Shown here piece by piece: positions 1 through 8,850 of a stretch of DNA of 64,000 nucleotides (within the stretch, counting starts at the first letter, position 1; every line of letters begins with the position of its first letter). This DNA is from Ilyomonas limi. Lineage in GTDB: Bacteria; Bacteroidota; Bacteroidia; Chitinophagales; Chitinophagaceae. The notes beneath the pieces are model-generated. The model ran no database searches. It worked only from the letters and a program-made list of their open reading frames with translations, and was not told the DNA's origin. The translations under genes were made by a program, and so were the position numbers. The stretch spans positions 62,001 through 126,000 of the forward strand of contig NZ_SZQL01000007.1 of NCBI RefSeq assembly GCF_005233845.1, in the 5' to 3' direction.

Positions 1-1291
1 GCATGTTGTTGTAATTACGGATAGGATTGTTGGGAATGTTTTCGTTAAACTTGGTACTGCCGGCATTTACACTGGCCGAAAAAGTAGTACCCGGATGCGC
101 CTTGGTATCCTGCGAATGGCTCCATGTAATATTAAACGTGCGGCTTTTGCTGAATTCATCTTTGGCAAAGCCGTAAGAATTAAGCGTTCGGGTATTTTGC
201 AATTCCAGGTTAAGATTGCCCTGGTATTTATAACGTTTAAAGTATTTTGGATTGACGCTCAACGTCCATCCGCCATACGTATAAATATTACCACGCGCAG
301 TTACATCCCAGTTGTCATTCATTACTTTATAAAAACCAATACCTTCTACACCCAATCCCTGGCTTTCGTTGGTAGTAAACTGAATGGGCAGCAAACCCGA
401 ATGCCGCCCGCGACTAAGCGGATAAATACCAAACGGGATTACAATAGGAATAGGCACGCCTTCAAATTCGGGATAAGCCGGACCGGACACCGCAATTTTG
501 TTGTTAATAATTTTCATCTTTTTGGCACGTATGTCGAAGTGCGGCGTATCGAGATTACAGGTAGTAAAACGGGCACGGTAGGCAAAAGCGGCATCTTTTG
601 TTATCTTTTTCACTTTATCGGCATTCACATACAATTCGCCCTCGTTGTAATACGAGTTTTTAGCAAGCGCGCGTTGTGTTTGCAAGTTAAATTCAATGGT
701 ATCGCTGATGGTGGTTTGTCCGCCCTGCACAATAGTGGGTTTGCTCAGCGGATTATTAGCAGTGTCAATGCCGCCAAAAGCTTTGATGACTTGTGTGGAC
801 TGGTCGTACTGGATATTATTTGCCGTTAAATCAATATCTCCATTTTTTGCATTTGCTTTTCCGTATAAATAAAACTGCCGTGTAGGGATGATCAGCACGC
901 CCGAATCCTCTGCCGAATACTCAATAGGCGAACTGAGTGAGTCTTTGGAAATAATCATGGAATCTATTACCGGCACTTTGGCACTTGTATCTGCACCATT
1001 AAGGCTGTCGGCTACAAAAAAAGAGTCCGGTGCATTGATGACGGAAGAAGGCTTGGGCAATGTATCGTTTACCTTTTGCAGGGTATCGCCTGCCGGTTTT
1101 AACAAAGTATCTTTTATTGTTTTTTTAATCGTATCCAGTATAGTTGTGTCTGAATTGTTCGTTATTGTATCAAGATATTGCCATTCAATGTTACTTTTGG
1201 CACTCAGCCGGAACGTGATAAAAAAAAGCAAAAGCAGCAAACCTGTCAACACAGGCGTATAATTTCTACTAACTTTACTACGTTTGCTCAT
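1..1291 (-). CDS. lptD: LPS-assembly outer-membrane protein LptD (C-terminus beyond window)
   Basis: Reading the minus strand from the ATG at 1291 gives 430 codons with no stop before the window edge. The protein starts with a basic stretch and a hydrophobic segment (about residues 14-25), then a low-complexity Asp/Thr/Lys linker, then an OstA/LptD-like region with DIDLTANNIQYD, IVIPFGIYPLSRGRHSGLLP and alternating beta-strand patterns typical of a barrel. LptD inserts lipopolysaccharide into the outer leaflet. The neighbouring OstA-like and MCE proteins fit an envelope-lipid locus. The start has a TAnnTTTG box just upstream. Bacteroidota LptD proteins are usually 800-900 residues, so about half is visible. 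It could be another OstA-family barrel, but the conserved middle region makes LptD the best call. Confidence 0.78.
   Translation of the reverse strand, partial: MSKRSKVSRNYTPVLTGLLLLLFFITFRLSAKSNIEWQYLDTITNNSDTTILDTIKKTIKDTLLKPAGDTLQKVNDTLPKPSSVINAPDSFFVADSLNGADTSAKVPVIDSMIISKDSLSSPIEYSAEDSGVLIIPTRQFYLYGKANAKNGDIDLTANNIQYDQSTQVIKAFGGIDTANNPLSKPTIVQGGQTTISDTIEFNLQTQRALAKNSYYNEGELYVNADKVKKITKDAAFAYRARFTTCNLDTPHFDIRAKKMKIINNKIAVSGPAYPEFEGVPIPIVIPFGIYPLSRGRHSGLLPIQFTTNESQGLGVEGIGFYKVMNDNWDVTARGNIYTYGGWTLSVNPKYFKRYKYQGNLNLELQNTRTLNSYGFAKDEFSKSRTFNITWSHSQDTKAHPGTTFSASVNAGSTKFNENIPNNPIRNYNNM
1279..1286 (+). promoter_or_regulatory. Candidate -7 promoter box for the amidase gene
   Basis: TACGTTTG matches the TAnnTTTG consensus and points toward the amidase gene, with its last base 73 bases before the chosen ATG. 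It overlaps the first codons of lptD, so the two divergent promoters would be interleaved. No good -33 element is visible. Confidence 0.3.
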
Positions 1292-1301
1292 AAGGTGAAA
1301 A

Positions 1302-1309
1302 CAAAAGTA
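1302..1309 (-). promoter_or_regulatory. Bacteroidota -7 promoter box for lptD
   Basis: On the minus strand the sequence is TACTTTTG, matching the TAnnTTTG -7 element of Bacteroidota, ending 10 bases before the lptD ATG. A short 5' leader is implied. A TTG lies about 15 bases upstream, closer than the usual 19 or so. Confidence 0.45.
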
Positions 1310-1358
1310 ATAGAAACGGTAAACCAACAGCTATATTTAACCTTAATGATACGTGAAT

Positions 1359-2366
1359 ATGTTTAAAAAATTTTTTCTTTCCTTTTGTTGGATAGTAGCA
1401 GTATTAATAAGCAGTGCTTTTACAACACCCTCCACCGATGTAACCAATATATCTGCGCAGCGGCCGGTTTTGCGTACCATTATTATAGACCCTGGTCATG
1501 GACTGCCCGACCCCGGCGCTGATGGAAAAAACGGTACTGAGTCGTATTACGCACTAAAAATTGCACTTAAGCTGGGCGAGCAGTTGAAACAAAATTTACC
1601 CGGTATCAATATTGTTTATACCCGTACCGACGAATATTTACCAGACCATTTAACCGATAAAGATGTTGCTAACAGGCGCCGTGCGCAAATTGCCAACGAA
1701 AACCATGGCGACCTATTTATCAGCATCCACCTCAACTCCGGTTCCGATAGCTACCGCAGGGAAGTGATTGGACACAAAACGCAGACATACTACACTTACA
1801 GCGGCAAAGGCAGCAAAAGAAAAAAGATTAAGCATACAAGATCAGTCCCAATATATAAGTCTTACAATTTGGGTACCAGTGCCATAGGAACTGAAACTTT
1901 TATTTGGGCTGTAGGTAAAAACGACTCGAAGAAGAGCTTTGTTGGCGCTGGTGAAGAAAGCGGCGAGCCGGATGATTCTACCAGCAATCTGATGTTTGAT
2001 ACACCAACAGAAAAAATTCTTGCTTCTCTCCGTACCAAAAAATATTTCAACTACAGCCGTATGCTGGCCGAATATGTACAGGAAGAGTTTGCCAAGCAAG
2101 GTCGTGTAGATCGCGGTGCCAAGCAGCGTGATAATAAAGGTATTTGGGTATTGCAGGCTACGGCTATGCCCAGCATACTGGTAGAAACCGGCTTTGTAAA
2201 CAACCGTGAAGAAGAAGACTATCTTGATAGCGACAAAGGGCAAAGCGAAGTGGCTTATGCCATTATGCGGGCAGTGCTGCGCTATAAAGAAAGCCTTGAA
2301 AACGGTGCCATTCCTACTACTGCTCAAACCGATTCTACCCAGCAGCAGGTAAACGCTTTAAAGTAA
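1359..2366 (+). CDS. N-acetylmuramoyl-L-alanine amidase (Amidase_3), exported
   Basis: Zn-dependent cell-wall amidase that cuts the bond between MurNAc and L-alanine of peptidoglycan. A signal peptide (about residues 1-22) is followed by the AmiC-type catalytic fold: IIIDPGHG with His47 as zinc ligand, the early Glu at residue 61, the second His in FISIHLNSG (His124), and the C-terminal catalytic Glu in ILVETGF (about residue 276). About 60 residues inserted after the second His are an elaboration common in Bacteroidota homologues. An in-frame GTG lies six bases upstream, but the ATG at 1359 gives a clean signal peptide. It is divergent from lptD and followed by a hairpin, so it is probably a single-gene unit. 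Confidence 0.9.
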   Translation: MFKKFFLSFCWIVAVLISSAFTTPSTDVTNISAQRPVLRTIIIDPGHGLPDPGADGKNGTESYYALKIALKLGEQLKQNLPGINIVYTRTDEYLPDHLTDKDVANRRRAQIANENHGDLFISIHLNSGSDSYRREVIGHKTQTYYTYSGKGSKRKKIKHTRSVPIYKSYNLGTSAIGTETFIWAVGKNDSKKSFVGAGEESGEPDDSTSNLMFDTPTEKILASLRTKKYFNYSRMLAEYVQEEFAKQGRVDRGAKQRDNKGIWVLQATAMPSILVETGFVNNREEEDYLDSDKGQSEVAYAIMRAVLRYKESLENGAIPTTAQTDSTQQQVNALK

Positions 2367-2373
2367 AAAGGCA

Positions 2374-2425
2374 ATGAGCAGCATGGCTGTTTGTTTATAA
2401 AAAATATAACAGTCATGCTGCTCAT
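2374..2425 (+). terminator. Hairpin downstream of the amidase gene
   Basis: An 18-bp stem (2374-2391 with 2408-2425, one G-U pair) closes a 16-base AT-rich loop eight bases after the amidase stop. The tail is only moderately T-rich, so termination strength is uncertain. Confidence 0.6.
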
Positions 2426-2577
2426 CACTTTCTCTTAAGTACCATTGCTATTTAAGCTCTATTTTTGCGCGGTTTAATGAAAGGTACTGTTTTAAATGCC
2501 AACACTAAGTGTTTGTTTGGCACGAATTTATAGAACAAAGAACAGCCCTGAATTACACCGTAAAATAATAGTAGCTG

Positions 2578-3594
2578 ATGAAAATATCGAATGAGACCAA
2601 AATTGGCGCCCTAACTGTTATAGCTGTCGCCTTGCTGATACTTGGATTTAATTTTTTGAAAGGGAAAAGCTTTTTTAAATCCGGCAATTTTTTGTATGCT
2701 ATTTATAAAGATACAAAAGCGCTTGCACCCTCTAATGCCGTATATATGAATGGCTACCAGATAGGCAGTGTATATGAAATAGAGCCCGCCAATAAAACAG
2801 TAACCCAACTGGTAGTAACTATCAAATTAAAAGAGTCCTTCGATATTCCAAAGAATTCTGTTGCTACGATCAATTCCAATCCATTGGGTTCGCCCAGTGT
2901 TGAAATAAATCCCGGCAATAGCTCTGCTTACTTTAAAAATGAAGACACCATCCGCACAGCGGAAGAAAGCGGTTTATTGGGTACCCTCACCAATAAAATG
3001 GGACCTGTAGTTGACCAGTTAACCTCCACGTTTCACTCGCTGGATTCAGTGCTCAAAAACTTTAATTCTATACTCGATCCGCGCGTAAAAGGCAACCTGC
3101 AATCTACCGTTGCCAATATCAACGATGCCACCGCAGCACTCGTTACAGCCTCTGCTTCGCTCAACAGACTGCTCGATACACAAACCGGCGCATTAGCCGG
3201 CACACTGGGCAACCTGCAATCATTCTCCAAAAATCTGGCAGAAAACAATAGTACACTTACACATACATTGCAAAATGTAGATAGCGTTACCAACAATCTG
3301 GCAAAGGCAGATATTCAGGGTGTAATGAACCAATTAAGTACTGCAAGCGCACGGCTGGATAGTGCAATGGCACAACTCAATTCGCCCAAAAGCTCCATTG
3401 GCGCCTTGCTGTACGACCGGCAGCTTTATAATAATTTAAACAATACCGCTATCAGTTTGCATACATTAATGGACGACCTTCGTGTTCATCCTAAACGGTA
3501 TGTAAATATTTCTTTATTTGGTAAAAAAGATAAAGGAAATTATATAACCTCGCCGCTAAAGCAGGATACCGTTGTCATTATTCAACAGCCATAG
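2578..3594 (+). CDS. MCE/MlaD-family lipid-transport substrate-binding protein
   Basis: Inner-membrane-anchored periplasmic protein of the MCE (MlaD) family, whose members form rings that move phospholipids between the two membranes. One N-terminal transmembrane helix (about residues 10-28) is followed by a single MCE domain (about 37-116, with the Y-x-N-G-Y-Q-I-G-x-V pattern and the SPSVEI strand). A long Ser/Asn/Leu-rich helical region (about 130-300) probably forms the coiled-coil barrel. No MlaE permease or MlaF ATPase is next door; here it sits four bases before an OstA-like gene, a pairing that suggests a shared role in outer-membrane lipid traffic. Confidence 0.88.
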   Translation: MKISNETKIGALTVIAVALLILGFNFLKGKSFFKSGNFLYAIYKDTKALAPSNAVYMNGYQIGSVYEIEPANKTVTQLVVTIKLKESFDIPKNSVATINSNPLGSPSVEINPGNSSAYFKNEDTIRTAEESGLLGTLTNKMGPVVDQLTSTFHSLDSVLKNFNSILDPRVKGNLQSTVANINDATAALVTASASLNRLLDTQTGALAGTLGNLQSFSKNLAENNSTLTHTLQNVDSVTNNLAKADIQGVMNQLSTASARLDSAMAQLNSPKSSIGALLYDRQLYNNLNNTAISLHTLMDDLRVHPKRYVNISLFGKKDKGNYITSPLKQDTVVIIQQP

Positions 3595-3598
3595 CAGC

Positions 3599-5221
3599 AT
3601 GAGTGGTTATTACGGCATCAAAGCCATTATTTTTTTTATCTTTTTATGGTGGTGCAATAGCATTATTGCCCAGCAGCCGGCGCCCAATAGCGGTAGCGAC
3701 CGGCGCATTAATATTGTACATGCCGATAAGCTGAACTTTAAAAAGCTGAACGACAGTACCGACCTGCAGATTCTTGCGGGCAGTGTGGTGGTAAAGCAGC
3801 AAAACAACACTTTTTATTGCGACAGCGCCATCATTAACCAGCGCATTAATACGCTCGAAGCATTTGGCCATGTACATATTAATAATGCCGACAGCGTGCA
3901 CACTTACGCCGATTACCTGCGCTACATTGGAAATGATAAAAGGGCTTTTCTTAAAAATAATGTGCGCCTCACCGATGGCAAAGGCGTGCTTACCACGCCC
4001 GAACTGGAGTATGATACGCAAAATAAAATAGGCACTTATTCGCAAGGTGGCAAACTGGTAAATGGCACCACTACGCTTACCAGCAAAGAAGGCTACTACT
4101 ATGGACAAACGCGCGATGCATATTTCAAAAAAGATGTGCTGCTGGTCAATCCCGATTATAGAGTAACAACAGATACGCTGCTGTACAATACGTATACTAC
4201 TATTACTACCTTTACCGTACCAACCATTATTACCTTCGGAACAAAAAAAATCAATACCACCAACGGTTATTACAATCTTACTTCCAAGGAATCTTATTTT
4301 GGACAAAGACCCATTATACAAGACAGCACTTCGTTATTGATAGCTGATGAAACAGCGGGCAACGACTCCACCGGCTTTGCTGAAGCAAGGGGTAATGTTA
4401 TTTTTCGCGATACGGCGCAGGGTCTGGCAATGTTTGCCAACAATGTAAAAACCAATCGTGATGCAGGTTCGCTGCTGGCTACAGAGCATCCGGTGATGAT
4501 GGTGAAGCAAAATAATGATTCTTTGTTTATAGCAGCCGATACCTTGTTTTCCGGCAAGCTTTCGATGTTAAAAGGCATTCGTAACGTGCCGGCAGTGCGC
4601 GACTCTATGCCGTCGCTCGACAGCATGACTTTTACCAAACAAGACAGCGCGCGCGACCGCTATTTTGAAGCATATTATAACGTGCGCATCTTCAGCGATT
4701 CGCTGCAGGCCACAGCCGATAGTTTATTTTATTCCAGCATGGACTCGGTTTTCCGACTGCTTACCAACCCGGTTATCTGGTCGAGCAACAGCCAGATAAC
4801 CGGCGATACTATTTATTTATTTACCAAAAATAAAAAACCGGAACGGCTGTATGTATTTGAAAATGCGCTGGTAATAAGCGATGTGGACAGCAGTGCTTTT
4901 TTTAACCAGGTAAGCGGCAGAATTCTCAACAGCTATTTTGATAGCGGGCGTATTAATCACATTCATACGCAGGGTAATGCCGAAGCGGTGTACTACACGC
5001 AGGATGATAATAAAAAATTTGTAGGGGTAGATAAATCGAGCTGCGATATAATAGATACGTATTTCAGAGATCAGAAACCGTACAAAGTCATCAGGCGCAG
5101 CGATTTAAAAGGCACGTTTTATCCCATGCGGCAGGTAAATCATGAAGAATTAAAGCTGCGCGGTTTTAACTGGCAAATAGATAAGCGACCTAAGAGTAAA
5201 GATGAATTGTTTGGTACGTAA
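3599..5221 (+). CDS. OstA/LptA-like periplasmic LPS-transport protein
   Basis: Exported protein of 540 residues with a signal peptide ending near IIAQQP (about residue 25). It then has OstA-type beta-jellyroll repeats: INIVHADKL, LAGSVVVKQQNNTFYCDSA, LEAFGHVHI, and again ARGNVIFRD and ALVISDV further along. LptA-type proteins bridge lipopolysaccharide across the periplasm. The protein is about three times longer than enterobacterial LptA, so it carries several jellyroll units, as is usual in Bacteroidota. The open frame extends upstream to a TTG at 3572 that overlaps the MCE gene; the ATG at 3599, four bases after that gene's stop, gives a proper signal peptide. It is translationally linked with the MCE gene and near lptD, so a role in the same transport chain is likely. 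Confidence 0.82.
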   Translation: MSGYYGIKAIIFFIFLWWCNSIIAQQPAPNSGSDRRINIVHADKLNFKKLNDSTDLQILAGSVVVKQQNNTFYCDSAIINQRINTLEAFGHVHINNADSVHTYADYLRYIGNDKRAFLKNNVRLTDGKGVLTTPELEYDTQNKIGTYSQGGKLVNGTTTLTSKEGYYYGQTRDAYFKKDVLLVNPDYRVTTDTLLYNTYTTITTFTVPTIITFGTKKINTTNGYYNLTSKESYFGQRPIIQDSTSLLIADETAGNDSTGFAEARGNVIFRDTAQGLAMFANNVKTNRDAGSLLATEHPVMMVKQNNDSLFIAADTLFSGKLSMLKGIRNVPAVRDSMPSLDSMTFTKQDSARDRYFEAYYNVRIFSDSLQATADSLFYSSMDSVFRLLTNPVIWSSNSQITGDTIYLFTKNKKPERLYVFENALVISDVDSSAFFNQVSGRILNSYFDSGRINHIHTQGNAEAVYYTQDDNKKFVGVDKSSCDIIDTYFRDQKPYKVIRRSDLKGTFYPMRQVNHEELKLRGFNWQIDKRPKSKDELFGT

Positions 5222-5347
5222 ATCTTATTCTTTGCAGAAATAGGATTGTATTTGCGCTGCGCGGAAGTGTGAAGGTTATAAACATCCGGAATATCTTATC
5301 GCTTACTTTTTATACAATTTAAGGCTACAACCACTCTCAGCTTTTGC

Positions 5348-5443
5348 CATACTACGGTACGAAGCATCCGCGCCATGTTGTAAATCAAATTCAATGTAAA
5401 GGGCATTTTACTACTATCCTCAGATGCTTCCTTCGTTAGCATG
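5348..5443. repeat. MITE-like imperfect inverted repeat, copy 1
   Basis: The 23-base arms at 5348-5370 and 5421-5443 are imperfect reverse complements (shared core gaagcatc). The internal segment aaagggcattttactactatcc recurs almost unchanged in the element at 41987-42131, which identifies both as one family. Reading the minus strand gives an open frame of 64 codons that is only repeat sequence. The rest of 5222-5636 holds nothing else recognisable except the gpsA promoter. Confidence 0.6.
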
Positions 5444-5611
5444 ACAAGCTCAAAGAGTAAGGCTTGAATGTAACTTGCAATAAAAAGCAAGGGAATTCAA
5501 ATTTTGAACACTAATGGTTATCAAAGCTTCGCATAGCATGGAACTTCCTGTTTGCAGCTTATACAACTTTCCCCTATATAGCAATATGCCATTCACTTCT
5601 CCGCTATTTTG

Positions 5612-5619
5612 TAAGTTTG
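5612..5619 (+). promoter_or_regulatory. Bacteroidota -7 promoter box for gpsA
   Basis: TAAGTTTG is a perfect match to TAnnTTTG and lies 17 bases before the gpsA ATG, predicting a leader of roughly 10 bases. No clear -33 TTG is seen at the usual distance. Confidence 0.5.
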
Positions 5620-5636
5620 CCGCATAACATTGGCGT

Positions 5637-6647
5637 ATGCGTTTCGGAATCATTGGCAGCGGAAGCTGGGCTACCGCACTAGCAAAAATATTGACCGACA
5701 ACCAGCATCCTATTGCGTGGTGGATACGCAATGAGGCAACCATTCACCATATACAGCAGCGCAGGCACAACCCGCATTACCTGCATACGGCTTATTTTAA
5801 TACTGCCTTATTAAACATGAGCCATCAGGTAGCAGCAGTAATACAACATGCCGATGTGATCATCATTGCTGTACCATCAGCTTTTGTAAAGCAAACGCTG
5901 GAAGGATTGCCTAAGAATGCCTTTAATAATAAAAAAATAATATCGGCGGTCAAAGGCATTTTGCCCGATTGTAATGAACTGGTGAATGATTTTTTGATAC
6001 ATCATTTCTCCATAGACCTGCGCAATTATTTCACCCTTCTTGGACCCTGCCATGCCGAAGAAGTAGCTGCCGAAAAACTGTCGTATCTTACTTTTTCGGG
6101 GTTAGATGAAGCAATGTGCACAGCAATTGCATCTTATTTTACCAACAGTTATTTAAACACCATCATCAACCACGATGTGATAGGTGTGCAATATGCTGCT
6201 GTACTGAAAAACATATATGCCTTAGGCGCCGGTATTGCGCATGGACTGGAATACGGCGATAATTTCTTAAGTGTTTACATTGCTAATTGTGCCAACGAGA
6301 TGATTATTTTTTTAAAGAAATTGGTACAGGAACACGAAATACCTTGCAACCCGGAGATAATCAATTATACTTCATCGGTGTATTTGGGCGATCTGCTGGT
6401 AACCTGCTACTCGCTCTACAGCCGCAACAGAATGTTTGGCACCATGATTGGCAAAGGGTACTCCGTAAAAGCTGCACAACTGGAGCTGAACATGGTAGCC
6501 GAAGGCTATAATGCAAGCAAATGTATCCATCATACCAATATTCAGGTGCAAGCATCTATACCCATTATTAATGCAGTGTACAGTATTTTGTGGCAGCATG
6601 TTGCTCCACATACCGCTTTCAAAAAGCTGGAAGCGGAATTAATATAA
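5637..6647 (+). CDS. gpsA: NAD(P)H-dependent glycerol-3-phosphate dehydrogenase
   Basis: Makes sn-glycerol 3-phosphate from dihydroxyacetone phosphate for phospholipid synthesis. The Rossmann motif GIIGSGSWATALA is at residues 4-16, IIIAVPSAFVKQTL supplies the second nucleotide-binding strand, and the Bacteroidota form of the active-site loop, LGPCHAEEVA, is present. The catalytic-lysine helix GVQYAAVLKNIYALGAGIAHG follows in the C-terminal domain. At 336 residues it is full length. It appears to have its own promoter and is followed 40 bases later by an MscS-type gene on the same strand. Confidence 0.95.
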   Translation: MRFGIIGSGSWATALAKILTDNQHPIAWWIRNEATIHHIQQRRHNPHYLHTAYFNTALLNMSHQVAAVIQHADVIIIAVPSAFVKQTLEGLPKNAFNNKKIISAVKGILPDCNELVNDFLIHHFSIDLRNYFTLLGPCHAEEVAAEKLSYLTFSGLDEAMCTAIASYFTNSYLNTIINHDVIGVQYAAVLKNIYALGAGIAHGLEYGDNFLSVYIANCANEMIIFLKKLVQEHEIPCNPEIINYTSSVYLGDLLVTCYSLYSRNRMFGTMIGKGYSVKAAQLELNMVAEGYNASKCIHHTNIQVQASIPIINAVYSILWQHVAPHTAFKKLEAELI

Positions 6648-6687
6648 AATATAATTGTATAAAAACCACCGGATTTTAACTATATCT

Positions 6688-7770
6688 ATGCTCGAAGACA
6701 TCATTGATTACTTACAACAATTGCCTCCTGTTTTATGGAACCTTGTACTGGTAGCAGCAGCTATTCTTTCCGGCTTATTGTTACGGTTTATCTTATCGCT
6801 TTTACTAAAGCAAAAAACTAAAGCGGAAGATTATTCTTTATACCGCTCGATTATTCGCAGGCTCGGGCCACCGTTCAATGTTTTTTTGCCCTTATTTATA
6901 TTGAATATGCTGTCTCCATTTATGGTAATGCAAAGAAAACAAATGCTTACACTGAACAAAACGCTGGAGATTTTGCTCACCATTGCGGTTGCCGCCATCT
7001 TGATTGGTATTGTAAAAATTGCAGAAGATTATGTTTATTACCATTACAACTTAAAAAAGGCGGATAATCTGCGCGAACGTAAAGTGCGTACGCAATTGCA
7101 GTTTATCAGGCGGCTGGTAGTGGGCACTATTATTTTTATAACGCTTTGTATTATATTACTCAGCTTCGATAAACTGAAGGCATTAGGCACTGGCTTGCTT
7201 ACCGGTGTTGGCGTGGGTGGTATAATAGTGGGTTTCGCCGCACAAAAATCCCTGTCCAATTTACTGGCAGGCTTTCAGATTGCCTTTACGCAGCCATTAC
7301 GCCTCGATGATGTACTGGTAGTAGAAGGTGAATACGGAAGAGTAGAAGAAATAACGCTTACGTATGTAGTGCTGCTGCTTTGGGATCAGCGGCGGCTGAT
7401 ACTGCCTATTAATTACTTTATAGAAAAACCTTTTCAAAACTGGACGCGCACCGGCTCGGAAATAATGGGCACTGCCATGCTGTACTTAGATTACAATGTA
7501 CCGGTAGAGGAAATACGTAAAGAATTTTTGCGCCTGGTACAAAATAGTGAATGGTGGGATAAGCGCGTGGCAGCACTGCAGGTAACTAACCTTACCGATA
7601 CGGCTGTAGAGTTACGCTGCTTAATAAGCGCCAACAATGCCTCTCAATCCTTCGACCTGCGTTGCTTTTTGCGCGAAAATCTGCTTAACTATATTAAAAC
7701 GCATTACCCGCAAAGCCTGCCGCAAACGAGGGTTATTGTTGCCTCCGAAAATAATAATGTACCTGCATAG
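6688..7770 (+). CDS. MscS-family mechanosensitive ion channel
   Basis: Small-conductance mechanosensitive channel homologue that releases solutes on hypo-osmotic shock. Four hydrophobic segments are visible (about residues 12-37, 61-75, 90-110 and 142-160). The pore helix follows as the Gly/Ala-rich GLLTGVGVGGIIVGFAAQKSLSNLLAG, then the MscS beta domain (LDDVLVVEGEYGRVEEITLTYVVLLL) with IEKPFQNWTR and an alpha/beta C-terminal domain. The upstream frame reaches a TTG at 6655; ATG 6688 is the first Met and gives a normal N-terminus. A bidirectional terminator closes the unit. Confidence 0.92.
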   Translation: MLEDIIDYLQQLPPVLWNLVLVAAAILSGLLLRFILSLLLKQKTKAEDYSLYRSIIRRLGPPFNVFLPLFILNMLSPFMVMQRKQMLTLNKTLEILLTIAVAAILIGIVKIAEDYVYYHYNLKKADNLRERKVRTQLQFIRRLVVGTIIFITLCIILLSFDKLKALGTGLLTGVGVGGIIVGFAAQKSLSNLLAGFQIAFTQPLRLDDVLVVEGEYGRVEEITLTYVVLLLWDQRRLILPINYFIEKPFQNWTRTGSEIMGTAMLYLDYNVPVEEIRKEFLRLVQNSEWWDKRVAALQVTNLTDTAVELRCLISANNASQSFDLRCFLRENLLNYIKTHYPQSLPQTRVIVASENNNVPA

Positions 7771-7772
7771 AA

Positions 7773-7800
7773 AAGCCGCAGCACTTGTTTGCTGCGGCTT
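7773..7800. terminator. Bidirectional terminator between mscS and the convergent Spy-like gene
   Basis: An 11-bp perfect stem (7773-7783 with 7790-7800) has a six-base loop and sits two bases after the mscS stop. A-rich sequence on its left side gives a T tail on the minus strand, so it can serve both convergent genes. Confidence 0.75.
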
Positions 7801-7826
7801 ACTAAGTAGCGCTTGGCCCAACCTGA

Positions 7827-8228
7827 TTAAAAATAATATTTACTAAGCGAGGTATCTACCGGCTGCTCGTTATTTTGTTGTCGCATATCCTTGTATTCCC
7901 GTACCATCTGGCGCAGCTTCTTCAACTGATCGCTGGTAAGGAAGGTCTTTAATTTTGCCACTTCTCTCTTCTTCTCTCTCTTCAAAGCTATTTGCTTGTT
8001 TTGATCGCTCATACCTTCATTATCTCTGATGCCTCTTATCTTAGTAAAATACCGCTTCAACAAAGCAGCAGTAGAGTCGGCTTTTGCTTCATCTACATTC
8101 AGCTCTTTTTTTATGCGCTCCTTCATTTTATCGTACTGCTTTTGGGTCTGGGCAAAAGCATGACCTGTAATGAAAAGAGCAGATATTACTAACCCAGATA
8201 AGATTAAACCCAAAACAATACGTTTCAT
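7827..8228 (-). CDS. Exported Spy/CpxP-like small protein
   Basis: Small basic protein of about 133 residues with an N-terminal signal peptide (MKRIVLGLILSGL...HAFAQ). The rest is predicted helical and rich in Lys, Arg, Asp and Gln. It contains LTSDQLKKL, resembling the LTxxQ signature of Spy/CpxP periplasmic chaperones, and it lies beside a clearer Spy-like gene, so a role in periplasmic protein or metal stress is plausible. An ATG seven codons upstream (8249) is possible, but the 8228 start gives a cleaner signal peptide. The family assignment is tentative because only one motif copy is convincing. Confidence 0.6.
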   Translation of the reverse strand: MKRIVLGLILSGLVISALFITGHAFAQTQKQYDKMKERIKKELNVDEAKADSTAALLKRYFTKIRGIRDNEGMSDQNKQIALKREKKREVAKLKTFLTSDQLKKLRQMVREYKDMRQQNNEQPVDTSLSKYYF

Positions 8229-8265
8229 ATTTGGTATTTTATATGCCATGCAATTTCATTAACAG

Positions 8266-8664
8266 TTACTCGGTAGAGTCAGCATCCTGTTTCTGAGCCT
8301 TACGCTTTTCCATTTGCGCCGTGCGTAGCTGCTGCCATTTTGTTTTTTGTTCCGGCGTCAGCACCTCTTCCATAGCCTTCCGCTGGCTGTCGCGCAGGGC
8401 TTTTAGCTGTGTCATCTTTTCCTCATTGCCCAGGTTACCATTGCGAATGGAATCCATTTTCGCTTTTTGCTCATTATGCAGCTGTTGCATTTTCGCTTTT
8501 TGCTCATCGGTAAGATTGAGCTGCTGCATCATATCCATACGTTGCTGTTTTATAGCAGTGCCTCTGTCGTGTTTGTGATGGCGAATGGCAGTGGTGCTAT
8601 CCTGTGCCTGAACAGCCATGGCCAAAGTAACTACACTAAATAACAGCAAAAAGAGTTTTTTCAT
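8266..8664 (-). CDS. Spy/CpxP-like periplasmic protein with two LTxxQ motifs
   Basis: Protein of 132 residues: a signal peptide (MKKLFLLLFSVVTLAMAVQAQ), a His/Lys-rich stretch (AIRHHKHDRG), then an all-helical region with two LTxxQ-type motifs, LTDEQKAKM and LTPEQKTKW, as in Spy and CpxP. Spy-like proteins are ATP-independent periplasmic chaperones. The His-rich segment could bind metal (inference). It lies 37 bases upstream of a second Spy-like gene on the same strand, so the two are probably co-transcribed. Confidence 0.75.
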   Translation of the reverse strand: MKKLFLLLFSVVTLAMAVQAQDSTTAIRHHKHDRGTAIKQQRMDMMQQLNLTDEQKAKMQQLHNEQKAKMDSIRNGNLGNEEKMTQLKALRDSQRKAMEEVLTPEQKTKWQQLRTAQMEKRKAQKQDADSTE

Positions 8665-8689
8665 AATAAAAAGTTTATAAATAAAAATA

Positions 8690-8718
8690 GGCAACAAAGA
8701 CAGGTTTGTCTTGTTGCC
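8690..8718 (-). terminator. Terminator of the 8851-9258 gene
   Basis: A roughly 12-bp stem with one bulged base (ggcaacaaagac with tcttgttgcc). On the minus strand it is followed by a TATTTTTATTTA tail. It separates the small conserved gene upstream from the Spy-like pair. Confidence 0.65.
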
Positions 8719-8850
8719 GTTTAATGCTTTTATTTAAAGTGCTGTTAATTGAATATTCTGGATTATGCTTGCCGCTGTGGATGTATGAAAACCAAACTAT
8801 ACAAAGCAACGATGTGATATAATCCACTATATTAAAACAAGTGAATCAGG

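Noticed and set aside
95-829. 244-codon plus-strand frame at the window start
   Set aside because: It is the reverse-strand shadow of lptD, which has the recognisable family motifs.
5296-5490. 64-codon minus-strand frame
   Set aside because: Its sequence is the interspersed repeat at 5348-5443.
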